Shown: positions 7,593-15,216 of the stretch, in pieces | How the letters are laid out: each line of letters begins with the position of its first letter | Numbering within the stretch: the first letter of the stretch is position 1 | IMG/VR virus record: IMGVR_UViG_3300021247_000155 | Location: 1-47,090 of that record | Source: a virus | Strand: one strand, 5' to 3' | Length of the DNA: 47,090 nt | Notes under the pieces: model-generated | What the model saw: only the letters and a program-made list of their open reading frames with translations | Databases searched by the model: none | What the model was told of the DNA's origin: nothing | Made by a program: the position numbers and the translations under genes

Positions 7593-8358
7593 GACAGTAA
7601 TCGTTTGGACTTGCAGTCATGCCACCCCCGAAGTGGGGAATGAGCGGTTCAGTTGGCTCGGAGACCTGATCGAAGATATCAAACCTAGTTATGTGGTTGA
7701 CCTTGGTGATGGGGCTGACATGAAGAGCCTCAACAGCTACGACACTCGTTACCCACAGGCTATCGTGGCCCAATCCTATCAGGCTGATATTGAGGTCTAC
7801 AACGATGCTCAATCTCGTATCTGGGATCGTTACTCTTTGAAGAAGAAGAAACGTCCTTGGCGTATTGGCTTTGAGGGTAACCACGAGCATCGCATCCATA
7901 CTGCACTAGCCCATGACCCACGACTTGAAGGTGATAAATACGGTGTTAGCTTTTCCCATCTACAGACAGACCATTGGTTTGACGACTACCACAAATACGA
8001 AAACAGTGGCCCTGCGATTGCTGACTATGATGGGGTATCTTATGCTCATTACTTCAGTAGTGGTAACTTTGGCTCTGCTATGAGTGGCATCCACCATGCG
8101 TATTCTCTCTTGCAGAATCGCAACCATTCGTCTACTTGTGGTCATAGCCACAAACGATCTCTATATTTCAAGGATGGTAGCCACCCAAGAGGCATCATTG
8201 GCTTGGTGGCAGGTTGCTTCAAAGGGGGTCAAGAGGGTTGGGCTGGACAGTCTCAGAACGACTGGTGGAAGGGTGTAATTATCAAGAGGGAAGTAAACAA
8301 TGGTGTCTATGAACCAGAATTCGTCAGTTACGAACGACTCAAAAAAGCCTATGGATAA
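7585..8358 (+). CDS. Calcineurin-like metallophosphoesterase, 257 aa
   Basis: Two-metal phosphoesterase. Motifs in order: WTCSHATP (D-x-H site, with S or C in place of the usual D), DLGDGAD, GFEGNHEHR and CGHSHKRS. The missing first Asp may mean altered metal binding. ATG 7585 is chosen over TTG 7570 because it gives the standard overlap with the previous stop. Related phosphoesterases are common in roseophages; substrates are unknown and could be nucleic acid ends or nucleotides. It is followed by a SLOG-fold gene overlapping by 59 bases. Confidence 0.85.
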   Translation: MSKTVIVWTCSHATPEVGNERFSWLGDLIEDIKPSYVVDLGDGADMKSLNSYDTRYPQAIVAQSYQADIEVYNDAQSRIWDRYSLKKKKRPWRIGFEGNHEHRIHTALAHDPRLEGDKYGVSFSHLQTDHWFDDYHKYENSGPAIADYDGVSYAHYFSSGNFGSAMSGIHHAYSLLQNRNHSSTCGHSHKRSLYFKDGSHPRGIIGLVAGCFKGGQEGWAGQSQNDWWKGVIIKREVNNGVYEPEFVSYERLKKAYG

Positions 8359-8752
8359 AGCGCCAAGGGTTCTCATTTGTGGTGGTTCTAAGTTTGGTAT
8401 CCTTGACGATGGCTCTGTAAACCAGCGGGTTGTTGGCAATGTCAACAAACTTTTTGATAAGATCATCTCTTATAAGTTCCCAGACGCTGTGGTAGAGATC
8501 GTCTCTGCAAGCAATGTAGGGGTTGAGACTTACGGTGTGGCTTATGCCAAAGATAGAGGTCTGAAGCTACATGAGTATGAAGCCAACGTAGAGAGATACG
8601 GCAACTCAGCGGGTGCTGTTCGCAGCCACAAAATGCTCTTTGATGGTCGGCCTGATCTGGTTATTGCCCTTGCTGGTGGGGCAGGGACACGGCACATGAA
8701 GGCCATCTCTATGGACTATGGAGTGGAAGTCTTGGAGGTAAGTCTTGTTTAA
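8300..8752 (+). CDS. DUF2493-like SLOG-fold nucleotide-binding protein, 150 aa
   Basis: Rossmann-like SLOG domain: RVLICGGSKFG (first strand and glycine loop), EIVSASNVGVETYGVAYAKDRG, NSAGAVRSHKM and LVIALAGGAGTRHM (PGG-x-GT-like motif). This order matches DUF2493/YspA proteins, thought to bind nucleotides or nucleotide-derived signals. ATG 8300 has GAGGGAAG upstream; ATG 8351 (residue 18) is the other reasonable start and begins closer to the domain. Neighbours are the phosphoesterase and a DNA methyltransferase. The molecular role in phages is unknown. Confidence 0.72.
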   Translation: MVSMNQNSSVTNDSKKPMDKAPRVLICGGSKFGILDDGSVNQRVVGNVNKLFDKIISYKFPDAVVEIVSASNVGVETYGVAYAKDRGLKLHEYEANVERYGNSAGAVRSHKMLFDGRPDLVIALAGGAGTRHMKAISMDYGVEVLEVSLV

Positions 8753-9482
8753 CTTGATGCTCGGTGATTGCTTAGGACGCATGAAGGAAATCCCTGATAG
8801 ATCAGTTGACATGGTGCTGACCGATCCACCCTATGGCACGACGCGATGTAAGTGGGATTCGGTGATCCCATTTGAACCGATGTGGGAGCAGGTTCGTCGC
8901 GTACTGAAACCGAGTGGGGTAGCGGTGTTTACCGCGAGCCAACCCTTCACTTCGGCGCTGGTGATGAGCAATGTTCGAGGGTTTAGATACGACTGGGTTT
9001 GGCGAAAGCCAAAAGGCACTGGCCACCTGAACGCAAAGAAGATGCCACTACGCGACAAAGAGGATATCTTAGTATTCTGCGGTAGCCCTCCCCCTTACAA
9101 CCCACAGTTTACTACGGGAACACCGTACAAGAGAAAGGCGGGCGATCCTACAAAGGCAACATCCACTACCGACATCTACGGGGCTTACACGAATTTCCGA
9201 AATGACAACGAGGGTAGGCGATATCCCAAGCAGGTTCTAGACTTCCCGGTGGTGGAACGGGGAAATGTTCACCCCACCCAGAAACCCGTCGCTCTAATGG
9301 AGTATCTGATTCGCACCTACACAAATGAGGGTGAGACGGTCCTTGATTTTACAATGGGTAGTGGAACTACTGGCGTAGCCTGTATCAATACAGAACGAAG
9401 TTTTATCGGGATTGAGTGTGATGAAAACTACTTCAAGATTGCAGAGGTACGAATCAAAGAGGCTATAAATGTCAAAACGTGA
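8745..9482 (+). CDS. DNA methyltransferase, DPPY type (beta class), 245 aa
   Basis: S-adenosylmethionine-dependent N6-adenine or N4-cytosine DNA methylase. Catalytic DPPYGTTRCKW lies near residue 27. The target-recognition region is about 60-170. HPTQKP is near 185, and the SAM-binding FTMGSGTTGVACIN is near 208, so the order is beta-class. TTG 8745 is chosen because GGAGGT at 8734-8739 lies 5 bases upstream. Probably protects phage DNA from restriction or marks its own genome. Overlaps the next methyltransferase gene by 14 bases. Confidence 0.9.
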   Translation: MFNLMLGDCLGRMKEIPDRSVDMVLTDPPYGTTRCKWDSVIPFEPMWEQVRRVLKPSGVAVFTASQPFTSALVMSNVRGFRYDWVWRKPKGTGHLNAKKMPLRDKEDILVFCGSPPPYNPQFTTGTPYKRKAGDPTKATSTTDIYGAYTNFRNDNEGRRYPKQVLDFPVVERGNVHPTQKPVALMEYLIRTYTNEGETVLDFTMGSGTTGVACINTERSFIGIECDENYFKIAEVRIKEAINVKT

Positions 9483-10008
9483 TGGGAACAAGTTTGACCG
9501 GGTTAGCCGAGACTACTACGCCACTATAGACCCTATTGCTGTGGCTAGGCTAGTGCCGCACCTGAAACGTCCTTGCTACTACTGTGAGCCTTGTGCTGGG
9601 GCTGGTGACCTTATCAAAGCACTTTCTGAGAAAGGCCCCTATGGCTGCATTGGTGCCTATGACATTGAACCACAAAAGCCTACGATCACTCAGCGCAACT
9701 GCCTGACCCTAAAAAGTTCAGACTTTGACTTCACTGGGTTGGACTACTTCATCACTAATCCTCCATTTGCGTGGGGCATGCTAAAGCCAATCTTAGATCA
9801 CTTGCCAAAGATTAAGCCTACTTGGTTGCTCTTGCCCGCTGATCGTATGCACAATGTTCGCATGGGGCCTTACATGAAAATCTGTGAGAAGGTTGTCTCT
9901 GTTGGTCGTATGTATTGGCAGGAGAACAAAGTAAAGGGGGTGGACAATTTTGCTTGGTTTCTCTTTAATGACCACACCCTAAAGACAACGGAATTTATTG
10001 GACGATGA
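9469..10008 (+). CDS. Class I SAM methyltransferase with NPPF motif, 179 aa
   Basis: Shows the SAM-binding motif EPCAGAGDL (about 44) and catalytic NPPFAWG (about 96), an arrangement (SAM site before NPP) typical of gamma-type N6-adenine methylases. There is no obvious separate target-recognition domain, so it may be a minimal DNA or protein methylase. It follows a beta-class methylase directly; two dissimilar methylases side by side suggests broad protection. Substrate not determinable from sequence. Confidence 0.75.
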   Translation: MSKRDGNKFDRVSRDYYATIDPIAVARLVPHLKRPCYYCEPCAGAGDLIKALSEKGPYGCIGAYDIEPQKPTITQRNCLTLKSSDFDFTGLDYFITNPPFAWGMLKPILDHLPKIKPTWLLLPADRMHNVRMGPYMKICEKVVSVGRMYWQENKVKGVDNFAWFLFNDHTLKTTEFIGR

Positions 10009-10151
10009 CCAAAGAAAAAATCATACGACTTATTGAAGACCGAGGTTTTGTATCTATCTTGAAAGACCACGACCTGACTTTGTGGAAGACACTTGAAATA
10101 CTGGATGACCTTGGGTACCTTTACTTGGAGAACTACGCAGATGAAGAATAA
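10005..10151 (+). CDS. Hypothetical protein, 48 aa
   Basis: MTKEKIIRLIEDRGFVSILK... begins in an ATGA overlap with the methyltransferase stop and ends 11 bases inside the next gene. The sequence looks like a small helical or winged-helix-like fragment. The overlaps on both sides support translation. Confidence 0.55.
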   Translation: MTKEKIIRLIEDRGFVSILKDHDLTLWKTLEILDDLGYLYLENYADEE

Positions 10152-10329
10152 AACCCCTTGGTATAAGTGGCCCAACAACATTGACCCAAGTATCAAACCT
10201 TGGTATTCCATTGCTAGGGTCTTGCTGTTCCTCCCTTTGGGTTTGACAGGTTTCTCACTTATGTATCTGGGCCTCTTGGGTGGTGCAGGAGTCCGTATGG
10301 CAGAAGACTTCCGTAAGGATTGGTTTTAA
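10141..10329 (+). CDS. Small membrane protein, 62 aa
   Basis: A hydrophobic stretch (IARVLLFLPLGLTGFSLMYLGLLGGAGV) at about residues 21-48 would span the membrane. A Trp-rich N-terminus (TPWYKWPNN) precedes it. ATG 10141 is favoured over the upstream frame start because GGAG lies about 11 bases before it. Ends in a TAATG overlap with mazG. Function unknown. Confidence 0.6.
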   Translation: MKNKTPWYKWPNNIDPSIKPWYSIARVLLFLPLGLTGFSLMYLGLLGGAGVRMAEDFRKDWF

Positions 10330-10655
10330 TGACTGAGAGTAAATCAGACTTCGATGTGTTCCAAAAAGCGGCCATGTCCACCGCGATCTACCCCAAAGAC
10401 AAAGCCCTAGAGTATACAGCTTTGGGTCTAGCCTCTGAAGCTGGGGAGTATGCAGGTAAGATCAAGAAACTAATCCGAGATGGGGTCATTGACGACAAAG
10501 CTGCTGCCTATGAACTTGGCGATGTGTTGTGGTATGTTGCCACAGCAGCAGAGGCTTTAGGTTATGATATGTCAGAGATTGCTGAGATGGTCTTAGTTAA
10601 ACTACGTGACCGTAAAGAACGAGATGCACTCAAGGGGAGCGGTGATTACCGATAA
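10329..10655 (+). CDS. mazG: MazG-like nucleotide pyrophosphohydrolase, 108 aa
   Basis: All-alpha NTP pyrophosphohydrolase that hydrolyses (d)NTPs to monophosphates, possibly feeding nucleotide salvage or lowering alarmone effects. MazG metal motifs are visible: SEAGEYAGKIKK (E-x2-E type) near 36 and ELGDVLWY (E-x2-D) near 64. The start overlaps the previous stop (TAATG). It sits three genes before the ribonucleotide reductase, consistent with a nucleotide metabolism role. Confidence 0.88.
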   Translation: MTESKSDFDVFQKAAMSTAIYPKDKALEYTALGLASEAGEYAGKIKKLIRDGVIDDKAAAYELGDVLWYVATAAEALGYDMSEIAEMVLVKLRDRKERDALKGSGDYR

Positions 10656-10843
10656 TGGAACCTTTCTACTACGAGTATGACAACGATGAAGAAGAGTATG
10701 CTATCTGTGAAGAGGGTGGCGGCTATGAGCATGGGGCAACATTCGACATTGTTCACTTTTGGACCCTTAGTCAAACTAATGCCGAGGATGCTGTGAACCT
10801 CCTGAACAAAATCTGGAAAACACGAAAGAACAAATATGAATAA
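10655..10843 (+). CDS. Hypothetical acidic protein, 62 aa
   Basis: Very acidic N-terminal half (YYEYDNDEEEYAICEEGGG) followed by a helix rich in Asn and Lys. Starts in a TAATG overlap with mazG. Its end overlaps the short RNR-like stub by 8 bases. No family recognised; could be a DNA mimic, which is speculation from charge alone. Confidence 0.5.
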   Translation: MEPFYYEYDNDEEEYAICEEGGGYEHGATFDIVHFWTLSQTNAEDAVNLLNKIWKTRKNKYE

Positions 10844-10898
10844 CTACTTGCCTACCGACTACTCTGCTTTTATCCATACTTCGCGCTATGCCCGTTGA
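10836..10898 (+). pseudogene. 20-codon stub resembling the N-terminus of another class II RNR
   Basis: ATG 10836 gives MNNYLPTDYSAFI and ends SRYAR before TGA, just before the ribonucleotide reductase. From memory, F-I-x-x-SRYARW is the opening motif of monomeric class II ribonucleotide triphosphate reductases, where Trp (TGG) would replace this TGA. The next frame is the start region of a differently organised class II RNR. It may be a remnant of a replaced RNR gene, or a chance or leader peptide. Confidence 0.45.
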
Positions 10899-10936
10899 CT
10901 AAGCAACTAACTAAAATAAACGAAAGAGAAGTAAAA

Positions 10937-12673
10937 ATGACTGGACCCAATATCCCCGTAGCTATCTGGGCTGATGAAGTTAAGTACCGCCAAGAGGGGG
11001 AGACTTATGGGCAAAAATGTGCCCGTGTTGCAGAGGCACTGACTGATAGTAAAGACCACTACACTAAATTCAACGAGATTCTAAAGGAACAGCGTTTCCT
11101 CCCCGGTGGACGTGTACAAAGTGCAGCTGGTTCCTACCGTAAGGTAACGGCTTTTAACTGCTTTGTTATGCAGAAAGTGCCCGATAGCCTTATGGGAATT
11201 ATGGAAGTGGCCACAGAGGCGGCAAAGACTATGCAAATGGGTGGCGGGGTGGGTTACGATTTCTCCAGTATTCGCCCTAAAGGTGCGCGTATTAAGTCTT
11301 TGGGTAGTCAGGCTTCCGGTCCCGTCTCGTTCATGGGTATCTTGGATGCGATCTGTAAAACTATTGCTTCGGCAGGGCATCGTCGCGGCGCTCAGATGGG
11401 TTGTCTCCGAGTGGACCACCCAGATATCATGGAGTTCATTACGGCTAAGGCCAATAGCAATAACCTGACTCAGTTCAATATCTCAGTGTTGGTCACTGAC
11501 AAGTTTATGAACGCCGTTAAAAACGACGAACCTTTTGACTTGACCTTTGATGGGCATATTTTCGATACAGTTCGTGCGCGTAGTTTGTGGGATGCTATGC
11601 TCCGAGTAAACTGGGATTGGGCTGAACCGGGTGTTATTTTCATTGATCGAGTCAATGAAATGAACAACTTGTACTACATCGAAGATATCTCCGCAACTAA
11701 TCCGTGTGGTGAGCAACCTTTGCCACCCTATGGTGCTTGTCTGTTGGGTAGTTTTAATCTGACAAAATACGTATACCGTAATGGTGCAGGTTTTTCTTTT
11801 AACTGGCCCCTGTTGCAGCATGATATACCTTATGTCGTCCGTGCTATGGACAATGTAATTGATGAGACCATTTATCCGCTACCACAACAAGAGGAAGAGG
11901 CTAAAAATAAGCGCCGTATGGGTTTGGGTGTAACTGGTCTAGGTAACGCTCTTGGTGCCTTGGGGTTGCGTTATGGATCAACTGATGCGACTGCATTTAC
12001 AGAAAAAGTTCTGGAGGCTATTGCTAACTGGTGCTATGCAGCATCGGCATCTATCGCGTCTGAAAAAGGTGCGTTCCCTGCTTTTGACAAAAATAAATAC
12101 CTCAAGTCGAAGTTTGTGCAGAAGCTGGACTCCGAAGTCCAAGCGATGATTGAGAAATACGGTATTCGTAACTCTCATCTTACGTCGATTGCACCAACGG
12201 GTACAATCAGCCTAACTGCAAATAACGTATCTTCTGGCCTAGAACCTGTGTTCTCGTTGTCTTACACACGGACTATCCAAACCGCAGACGGGCCAATGTA
12301 CGAAAAAGTGGAGGACTATGCTTTCCGAGAGTGGGGTATTGAATGTGTAACAGCGGATCAAATTTCCGTACAAGACCACGTAAACATGCTGACTTCCGCA
12401 CAAAAGTGGGTGGACAGTGCCTGCTCCAAGACTTGTAATGTTGGTGACGAGGTTTCGTGGGATGATTTCAAGAACGTATATATGCAGGCTTGGCAAGGTG
12501 GTGCTAAGGGTTGCACAACCTTTCGTGCATCTGGGAAACGGTTTGGTATCTTGAACTCATCTGCCTCTGAGGATGTTATTGATACCAAAAAAGAGGCTGA
12601 CGAGACCGTTGTAGAGGGCGGGGCTTGCTATATCGACCCTGAATCCGGTATGCGTAGTTGCGATAGCCTATAG
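10937..12673 (+). CDS. nrdJ: Class II (B12-dependent) ribonucleotide reductase, 578 aa
   Basis: Makes deoxyribonucleotides using adenosylcobalamin. Features: IWADEVKYRQEGETY at the N-terminus, GGGVGYDFSSIRPKGA, the active-site loop NPCGEQPLPPYGAC with the radical cysteine, and LTSIAPTGTISL. It ends with a C-terminal redox pair in GGACYIDPESGMRSC. No separate small subunit is present, as expected for class II. ATG 10937 has AGAGAAG about 6 bases upstream; TTG 10895 (TTGA overlap with the stub) is an alternative. Typical of roseophages and cyanophages, whose hosts supply B12. Confidence 0.92.
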   Translation: MTGPNIPVAIWADEVKYRQEGETYGQKCARVAEALTDSKDHYTKFNEILKEQRFLPGGRVQSAAGSYRKVTAFNCFVMQKVPDSLMGIMEVATEAAKTMQMGGGVGYDFSSIRPKGARIKSLGSQASGPVSFMGILDAICKTIASAGHRRGAQMGCLRVDHPDIMEFITAKANSNNLTQFNISVLVTDKFMNAVKNDEPFDLTFDGHIFDTVRARSLWDAMLRVNWDWAEPGVIFIDRVNEMNNLYYIEDISATNPCGEQPLPPYGACLLGSFNLTKYVYRNGAGFSFNWPLLQHDIPYVVRAMDNVIDETIYPLPQQEEEAKNKRRMGLGVTGLGNALGALGLRYGSTDATAFTEKVLEAIANWCYAASASIASEKGAFPAFDKNKYLKSKFVQKLDSEVQAMIEKYGIRNSHLTSIAPTGTISLTANNVSSGLEPVFSLSYTRTIQTADGPMYEKVEDYAFREWGIECVTADQISVQDHVNMLTSAQKWVDSACSKTCNVGDEVSWDDFKNVYMQAWQGGAKGCTTFRASGKRFGILNSSASEDVIDTKKEADETVVEGGACYIDPESGMRSCDSL

Positions 12674-12746
12674 TAATAACTATATAGACTATAGGCATGG
12701 TGTGGTAGGTCTTGTGCGGGACTTACCACACACACCATAGTAATAA
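12670..12746. other. RNR-endonuclease gap: hairpin flanked by 10-bp direct repeats
   Basis: ATAGTAATAA occurs at 12670-12679 and again at 12737-12746. Between them is an imperfect hairpin (12697-12738): GTAGGTC pairs with GACTTAC, and ATGGTGTG with CACACCAT across a 4-base bulge. No U-run follows, so it is not a standard terminator. It may shield the RNR mRNA 3' end or mark the insertion border of the endonuclease cassette. Confidence 0.45.
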
Positions 12747-12757
12747 GAGGTACACAA

Positions 12758-13303
12758 GTGGAAGACTTCTTAAAGCAAAACTTAGGTTATTGTCATATGT
12801 CTGGCAACCTATACTGGGTAAAAGAAGGGGGTAACAGCCGGAAACTGGGTAAGCCTGTGGGTTCCAACTCAGAACGTGGCAGAAAAATTTATAAAGTGTT
12901 TGGCGCGAGAGTTAATGGTAAAGATAGCAGTTTCTACTGCCACCGAGTTATTTGGTTGCTGTGTTACGGACACTGGCCAAGTGCACAGATTGACCATATT
13001 GATGGTGACGGATGTAACAATAGGTTGAGTAATCTTCGTTTGGCTACAATCTCTGAGAATACCCGTAATACGTCTAAAAGAGACTTTTGCAGTTCGATCT
13101 ATAAGGGTGTGAGTTGGAACAAGGCAGCTAACAAATGGTGTGGTTACATTAACTACAATAAAAAACGCAAGAGTTTAGGTTACTTTACCAATCAAGTTGA
13201 TGCCGCTATTGCTTATGACAAAGCTGCAAAAGGACTTTTTGGTGAGTTTGCCAAATTAAACTTCCCAGATAAAACTGGAATTCAATCTAACTTAACAGGT
13301 TAG
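12758..13303 (+). CDS. HNH-AP2 homing endonuclease downstream of RNR, 181 aa
   Basis: Same architecture as the nuclease at 1260. An N-terminal region has GYCHMSGNLYW. The HNH core is YCHRVIWLLCYGHW, then IDHIDGDGCNNRLSNLR (about 65-95). The AP2 domain is YKGVSWN...SLGYFTNQVDAAIAYDKAA (about 112-165). GTG start with AGAGG about 8 bases upstream. It has its own stem-loop terminator overlapping the stop. Probably a homing nuclease targeting the RNR gene or its flank. Confidence 0.87.
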   Translation: MEDFLKQNLGYCHMSGNLYWVKEGGNSRKLGKPVGSNSERGRKIYKVFGARVNGKDSSFYCHRVIWLLCYGHWPSAQIDHIDGDGCNNRLSNLRLATISENTRNTSKRDFCSSIYKGVSWNKAANKWCGYINYNKKRKSLGYFTNQVDAAIAYDKAAKGLFGEFAKLNFPDKTGIQSNLTG

Positions 13304-13326
13304 CCCTTCGGGGCTTTCCTTCTTTC
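13302..13326 (+). terminator. Intrinsic terminator after the endonuclease gene
   Basis: AGCCC-TTCG-GGGCT stem with a stable UUCG tetraloop, followed by TTTCCTTCTTT. It starts in the stop codon of the endonuclease gene. A short stem, so probably a partial terminator within the long early operon. Confidence 0.7.
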
Positions 13327-13344
13327 ATATAAAGGGTGATAACA

Positions 13345-13563
13345 ATGTTGAATTTTGGTCAAGCACTAGAGAATCTTAAAGATGGTTGTCGCGTAGCCCG
13401 AACAGGTTGGAATGGTAAGGGTATGTGGTTAATGGTCCAGTGGCCGGACTCACATAGCAAAATGAGCCTACCCTATATTTACATGAAAACTGCGGACGAT
13501 AAGTTGGTCCCTTGGTTGGCAAGTCAAACAGATATTCTTGCAGAAGACTGGCTGGTGGTGTGA
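13345..13563 (+). CDS. DUF2829 protein, Tad2-like anti-Thoeris sponge, 72 aa
   Basis: Matches the DUF2829 pattern: N-FGQAL-x2-LK-G-xx-VAR-x-GWNGKGM, then YIYMKTAD-x-x-LVPWLASQTD-xLAEDW. DUF2829 proteins include Tad2, shown in other phages to bind and sequester the cyclic ADP-ribose signal of Thoeris defence. Family membership is clear from the motifs; anti-Thoeris activity of this copy is inferred. ATG 13345 has AAAGGGTGA upstream and is preferred over GTG 13336. It directly follows the terminator, so it may be an independent insert. Confidence 0.85.
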   Translation: MLNFGQALENLKDGCRVARTGWNGKGMWLMVQWPDSHSKMSLPYIYMKTADDKLVPWLASQTDILAEDWLVV

Positions 13564-13565
13564 GC

Positions 13566-13724
13566 ATGATTATTGGGCTTATAACTATTGCAGGTTTGGT
13601 GGTCCTTTGTTTTCTACAATGGAAGGTCTATGACAGTCTTGATACTGTGGTGGACCGCCTCACTGATGTAGAGGGCGATATTGAAGAAATCTGGAACATC
13701 TCTGGGAACTCCCCTAATGACTAA
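13566..13724 (+). CDS. Small membrane protein with coiled tail, 52 aa
   Basis: An N-terminal hydrophobic helix (MIIGLITIAGLVVLCFLQW, residues 1-19) is followed by a charged helix (DSLDTVVDRLTDVEGDIEEIW) with heptad-like spacing. Topology suggests a single-pass inner-membrane anchor with a cytoplasmic coil. ATG 13566 lies 2 bases after the previous stop. No family recognised. Confidence 0.55.
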   Translation: MIIGLITIAGLVVLCFLQWKVYDSLDTVVDRLTDVEGDIEEIWNISGNSPND

Positions 13725-13971
13725 CCCCACTATGAGTGATAACTTCACAATGATTACCCGCACTGACTGTGTTTGGTGTGACCGGGCCAAGGGACTTCTG
13801 GATGGCCGAAACTTGGATTGCATCTACTACTCTTACGCAAACCAACCCCTGTTACGATTGGTTATGAAGAAGGCGGGACTAAAGACTTTACCACAAATCT
13901 GGCATGGCGACACCTATATTGGTGGTTATACTGAACTTGAAACCTACCTAGAAAGTCTCACAGATGATTGA
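13717..13971 (+). CDS. Glutaredoxin, 84 aa
   Basis: Thioredoxin-fold disulfide reductase: FTMITRTDCVWCDRAKGLL with the CVWC active site, TLPQIWHGDTYIGGYTEL with the cis-Pro loop, and the GG-x-x-x-L glutathione-binding end. Likely reduces the C-terminal cysteines of the phage class II RNR encoded upstream. ATG 13717 overlaps the preceding stop; ATG 13732 is an alternative. Confidence 0.88.
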   Translation: MTNPTMSDNFTMITRTDCVWCDRAKGLLDGRNLDCIYYSYANQPLLRLVMKKAGLKTLPQIWHGDTYIGGYTELETYLESLTDD

Positions 13972-14665
13972 CAAACCCAAAGGTAAGCGTGTTTCCCGTT
14001 ACAAGAATGCAGAGGAAGAGGCCACGACTAAGTTTGTCAACCTATCACCCCTGAACGACAACCAGAAAGAATACATCAACGCACTCAAAATCACTGATCA
14101 GATCATTGTTTGTGGTTATTCAGGGACTGGCAAGACCTACATTGCTGCCACCTATGCAGCTAATATGTATCTGGCCCGTCAAATCAGTAAGATCATTGTG
14201 ACCCGACCCAATGTATCTGTTGGCAAAGACCTTGGTTATTTTCCCGGAGACTTGAACGAGAAGTTTACCCCTTGGGCTGCACCTGTGCTAGACGTTCTTG
14301 AGCAACAACTAGGTAAGGGTGCCTTGGAGACTGGCCTGAAGAACGGAAACATTGTGTTGTCCCCCTTGTCTACTATGCGTGGTCGATCCTTCAAGGATGC
14401 TTTTGTCTTGCTTGACGAAGCCCAGAACACTACTCTGTCAGAGATCAAGATGTTCTTGACACGAATCGGTAAGGGGACTAAGGTTGTCATCAACGGGGAT
14501 ATCCGTCAGTCTGATATCAAAGAAGCGTCTGGGTTGTCCAAGATTATCCACATGGTCAAGAAGTATGAGATGGGTATCCCTGTTATTGAGTTTGGTGTTG
14601 ACGACATTGTTCGTTCTGACATCTGTCGTGACTGGATTATTAACTTTGAACGTGAGGGACTCTGA
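13964..14665 (+). CDS. phoH: PhoH-like ATPase, 233 aa
   Basis: P-loop ATPase of the PhoH family. Walker A is GYSGTGKTYIA (about 48), then VTRPNVSVGKDLGYFPGDLNEKF, and Walker B is DAFVLLDEAQNTT (about 143). PhoH is frequent in marine phages; roles proposed include RNA helicase or RNA processing, and the link with phosphate stress is not general. Starts 8 bases inside the glutaredoxin gene and overlaps the next gene by one base. Confidence 0.9.
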   Translation: MIDKPKGKRVSRYKNAEEEATTKFVNLSPLNDNQKEYINALKITDQIIVCGYSGTGKTYIAATYAANMYLARQISKIIVTRPNVSVGKDLGYFPGDLNEKFTPWAAPVLDVLEQQLGKGALETGLKNGNIVLSPLSTMRGRSFKDAFVLLDEAQNTTLSEIKMFLTRIGKGTKVVINGDIRQSDIKEASGLSKIIHMVKKYEMGIPVIEFGVDDIVRSDICRDWIINFEREGL

Positions 14666-15156
14666 TGCGATATAAGAACGGTGACCGTGTATTTGTTGTT
14701 TATGACGTTTTTGGTGTAGAGGGCTATGCCACCTTGAAGTCCGACAGATTGCGGGATGGCACTTACGCTGCCGAGTTTGATTCTATACTCCCGTATGGTC
14801 ACACTTGCGGTGGACGAACCAAAAATGACTACGGCCTTTGGTTGTCTGACCGTCACATTAGGGGCTTAACTTCACCAACGGTTATCCCCGTGACAACCGT
14901 GTATGACCAAACCCCCTATGAGGGGCCACAAAAAAGCAAATACGACCCCCTCTCTGAGCAAGTTGGTGGCGGACACTATAAGGGTATGAAGATTCAACCT
15001 GTAGAGTTCATCCTAGCCAATGAACTTGGGTTCTGTGAGGGTAACGCAATCAAATATATCTGTCGGTATAAACAGAAAGGGGGTGTTGAGGACTTGAAGA
15101 AGGTCATCCACTACGCCCAACTACTGATTGCCGATCTTGAGAAGTCCGACAAATGA
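14665..15156 (+). CDS. Protein with C-terminal DUF3310 domain, 163 aa
   Basis: The N-terminal half (YKNGDRVFVVYDVFGVEGYATL) looks like a small beta-barrel. The C-terminal 70 residues match DUF3310 (SaV-like): QVGGGHYKGMKIQPVEFI, then GNAIKYICRYKQKGG-x-EDL-KV-HYAQLL. DUF3310 is widespread in phages and sometimes called a nucleotide kinase, without firm proof. Ends in an ATGA overlap with a 20-aa membrane peptide. Confidence 0.8.
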   Translation: MRYKNGDRVFVVYDVFGVEGYATLKSDRLRDGTYAAEFDSILPYGHTCGGRTKNDYGLWLSDRHIRGLTSPTVIPVTTVYDQTPYEGPQKSKYDPLSEQVGGGHYKGMKIQPVEFILANELGFCEGNAIKYICRYKQKGGVEDLKKVIHYAQLLIADLEKSDK

Positions 15157-15215
15157 CAGGGATTATCATTGCAGTCTTGATCGTCTTTGTTTACTACTAC
15201 GTGACAAACGAGTAA
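15153..15215 (+). CDS. Tiny single-pass membrane peptide, 20 aa
   Basis: Encodes MTGIIIAVLIVFVYYYVTNE, almost wholly hydrophobic. The start overlaps the previous stop (ATGA), and the bidirectional terminator follows 2 bases after its stop. As last gene of the rightward operon it is well placed to be a real small protein, but it is below normal calling length. Confidence 0.5.
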   Translation: MTGIIIAVLIVFVYYYVTNE

Positions 15216-15216
15216 A

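Noticed and set aside
12671-12696. T7-like promoter (TAATA...ACTATAGG) after the RNR gene
   Set aside because: Only partly like the T7 consensus, and no single-subunit RNA polymerase gene is present; clear host-type promoters are found instead.
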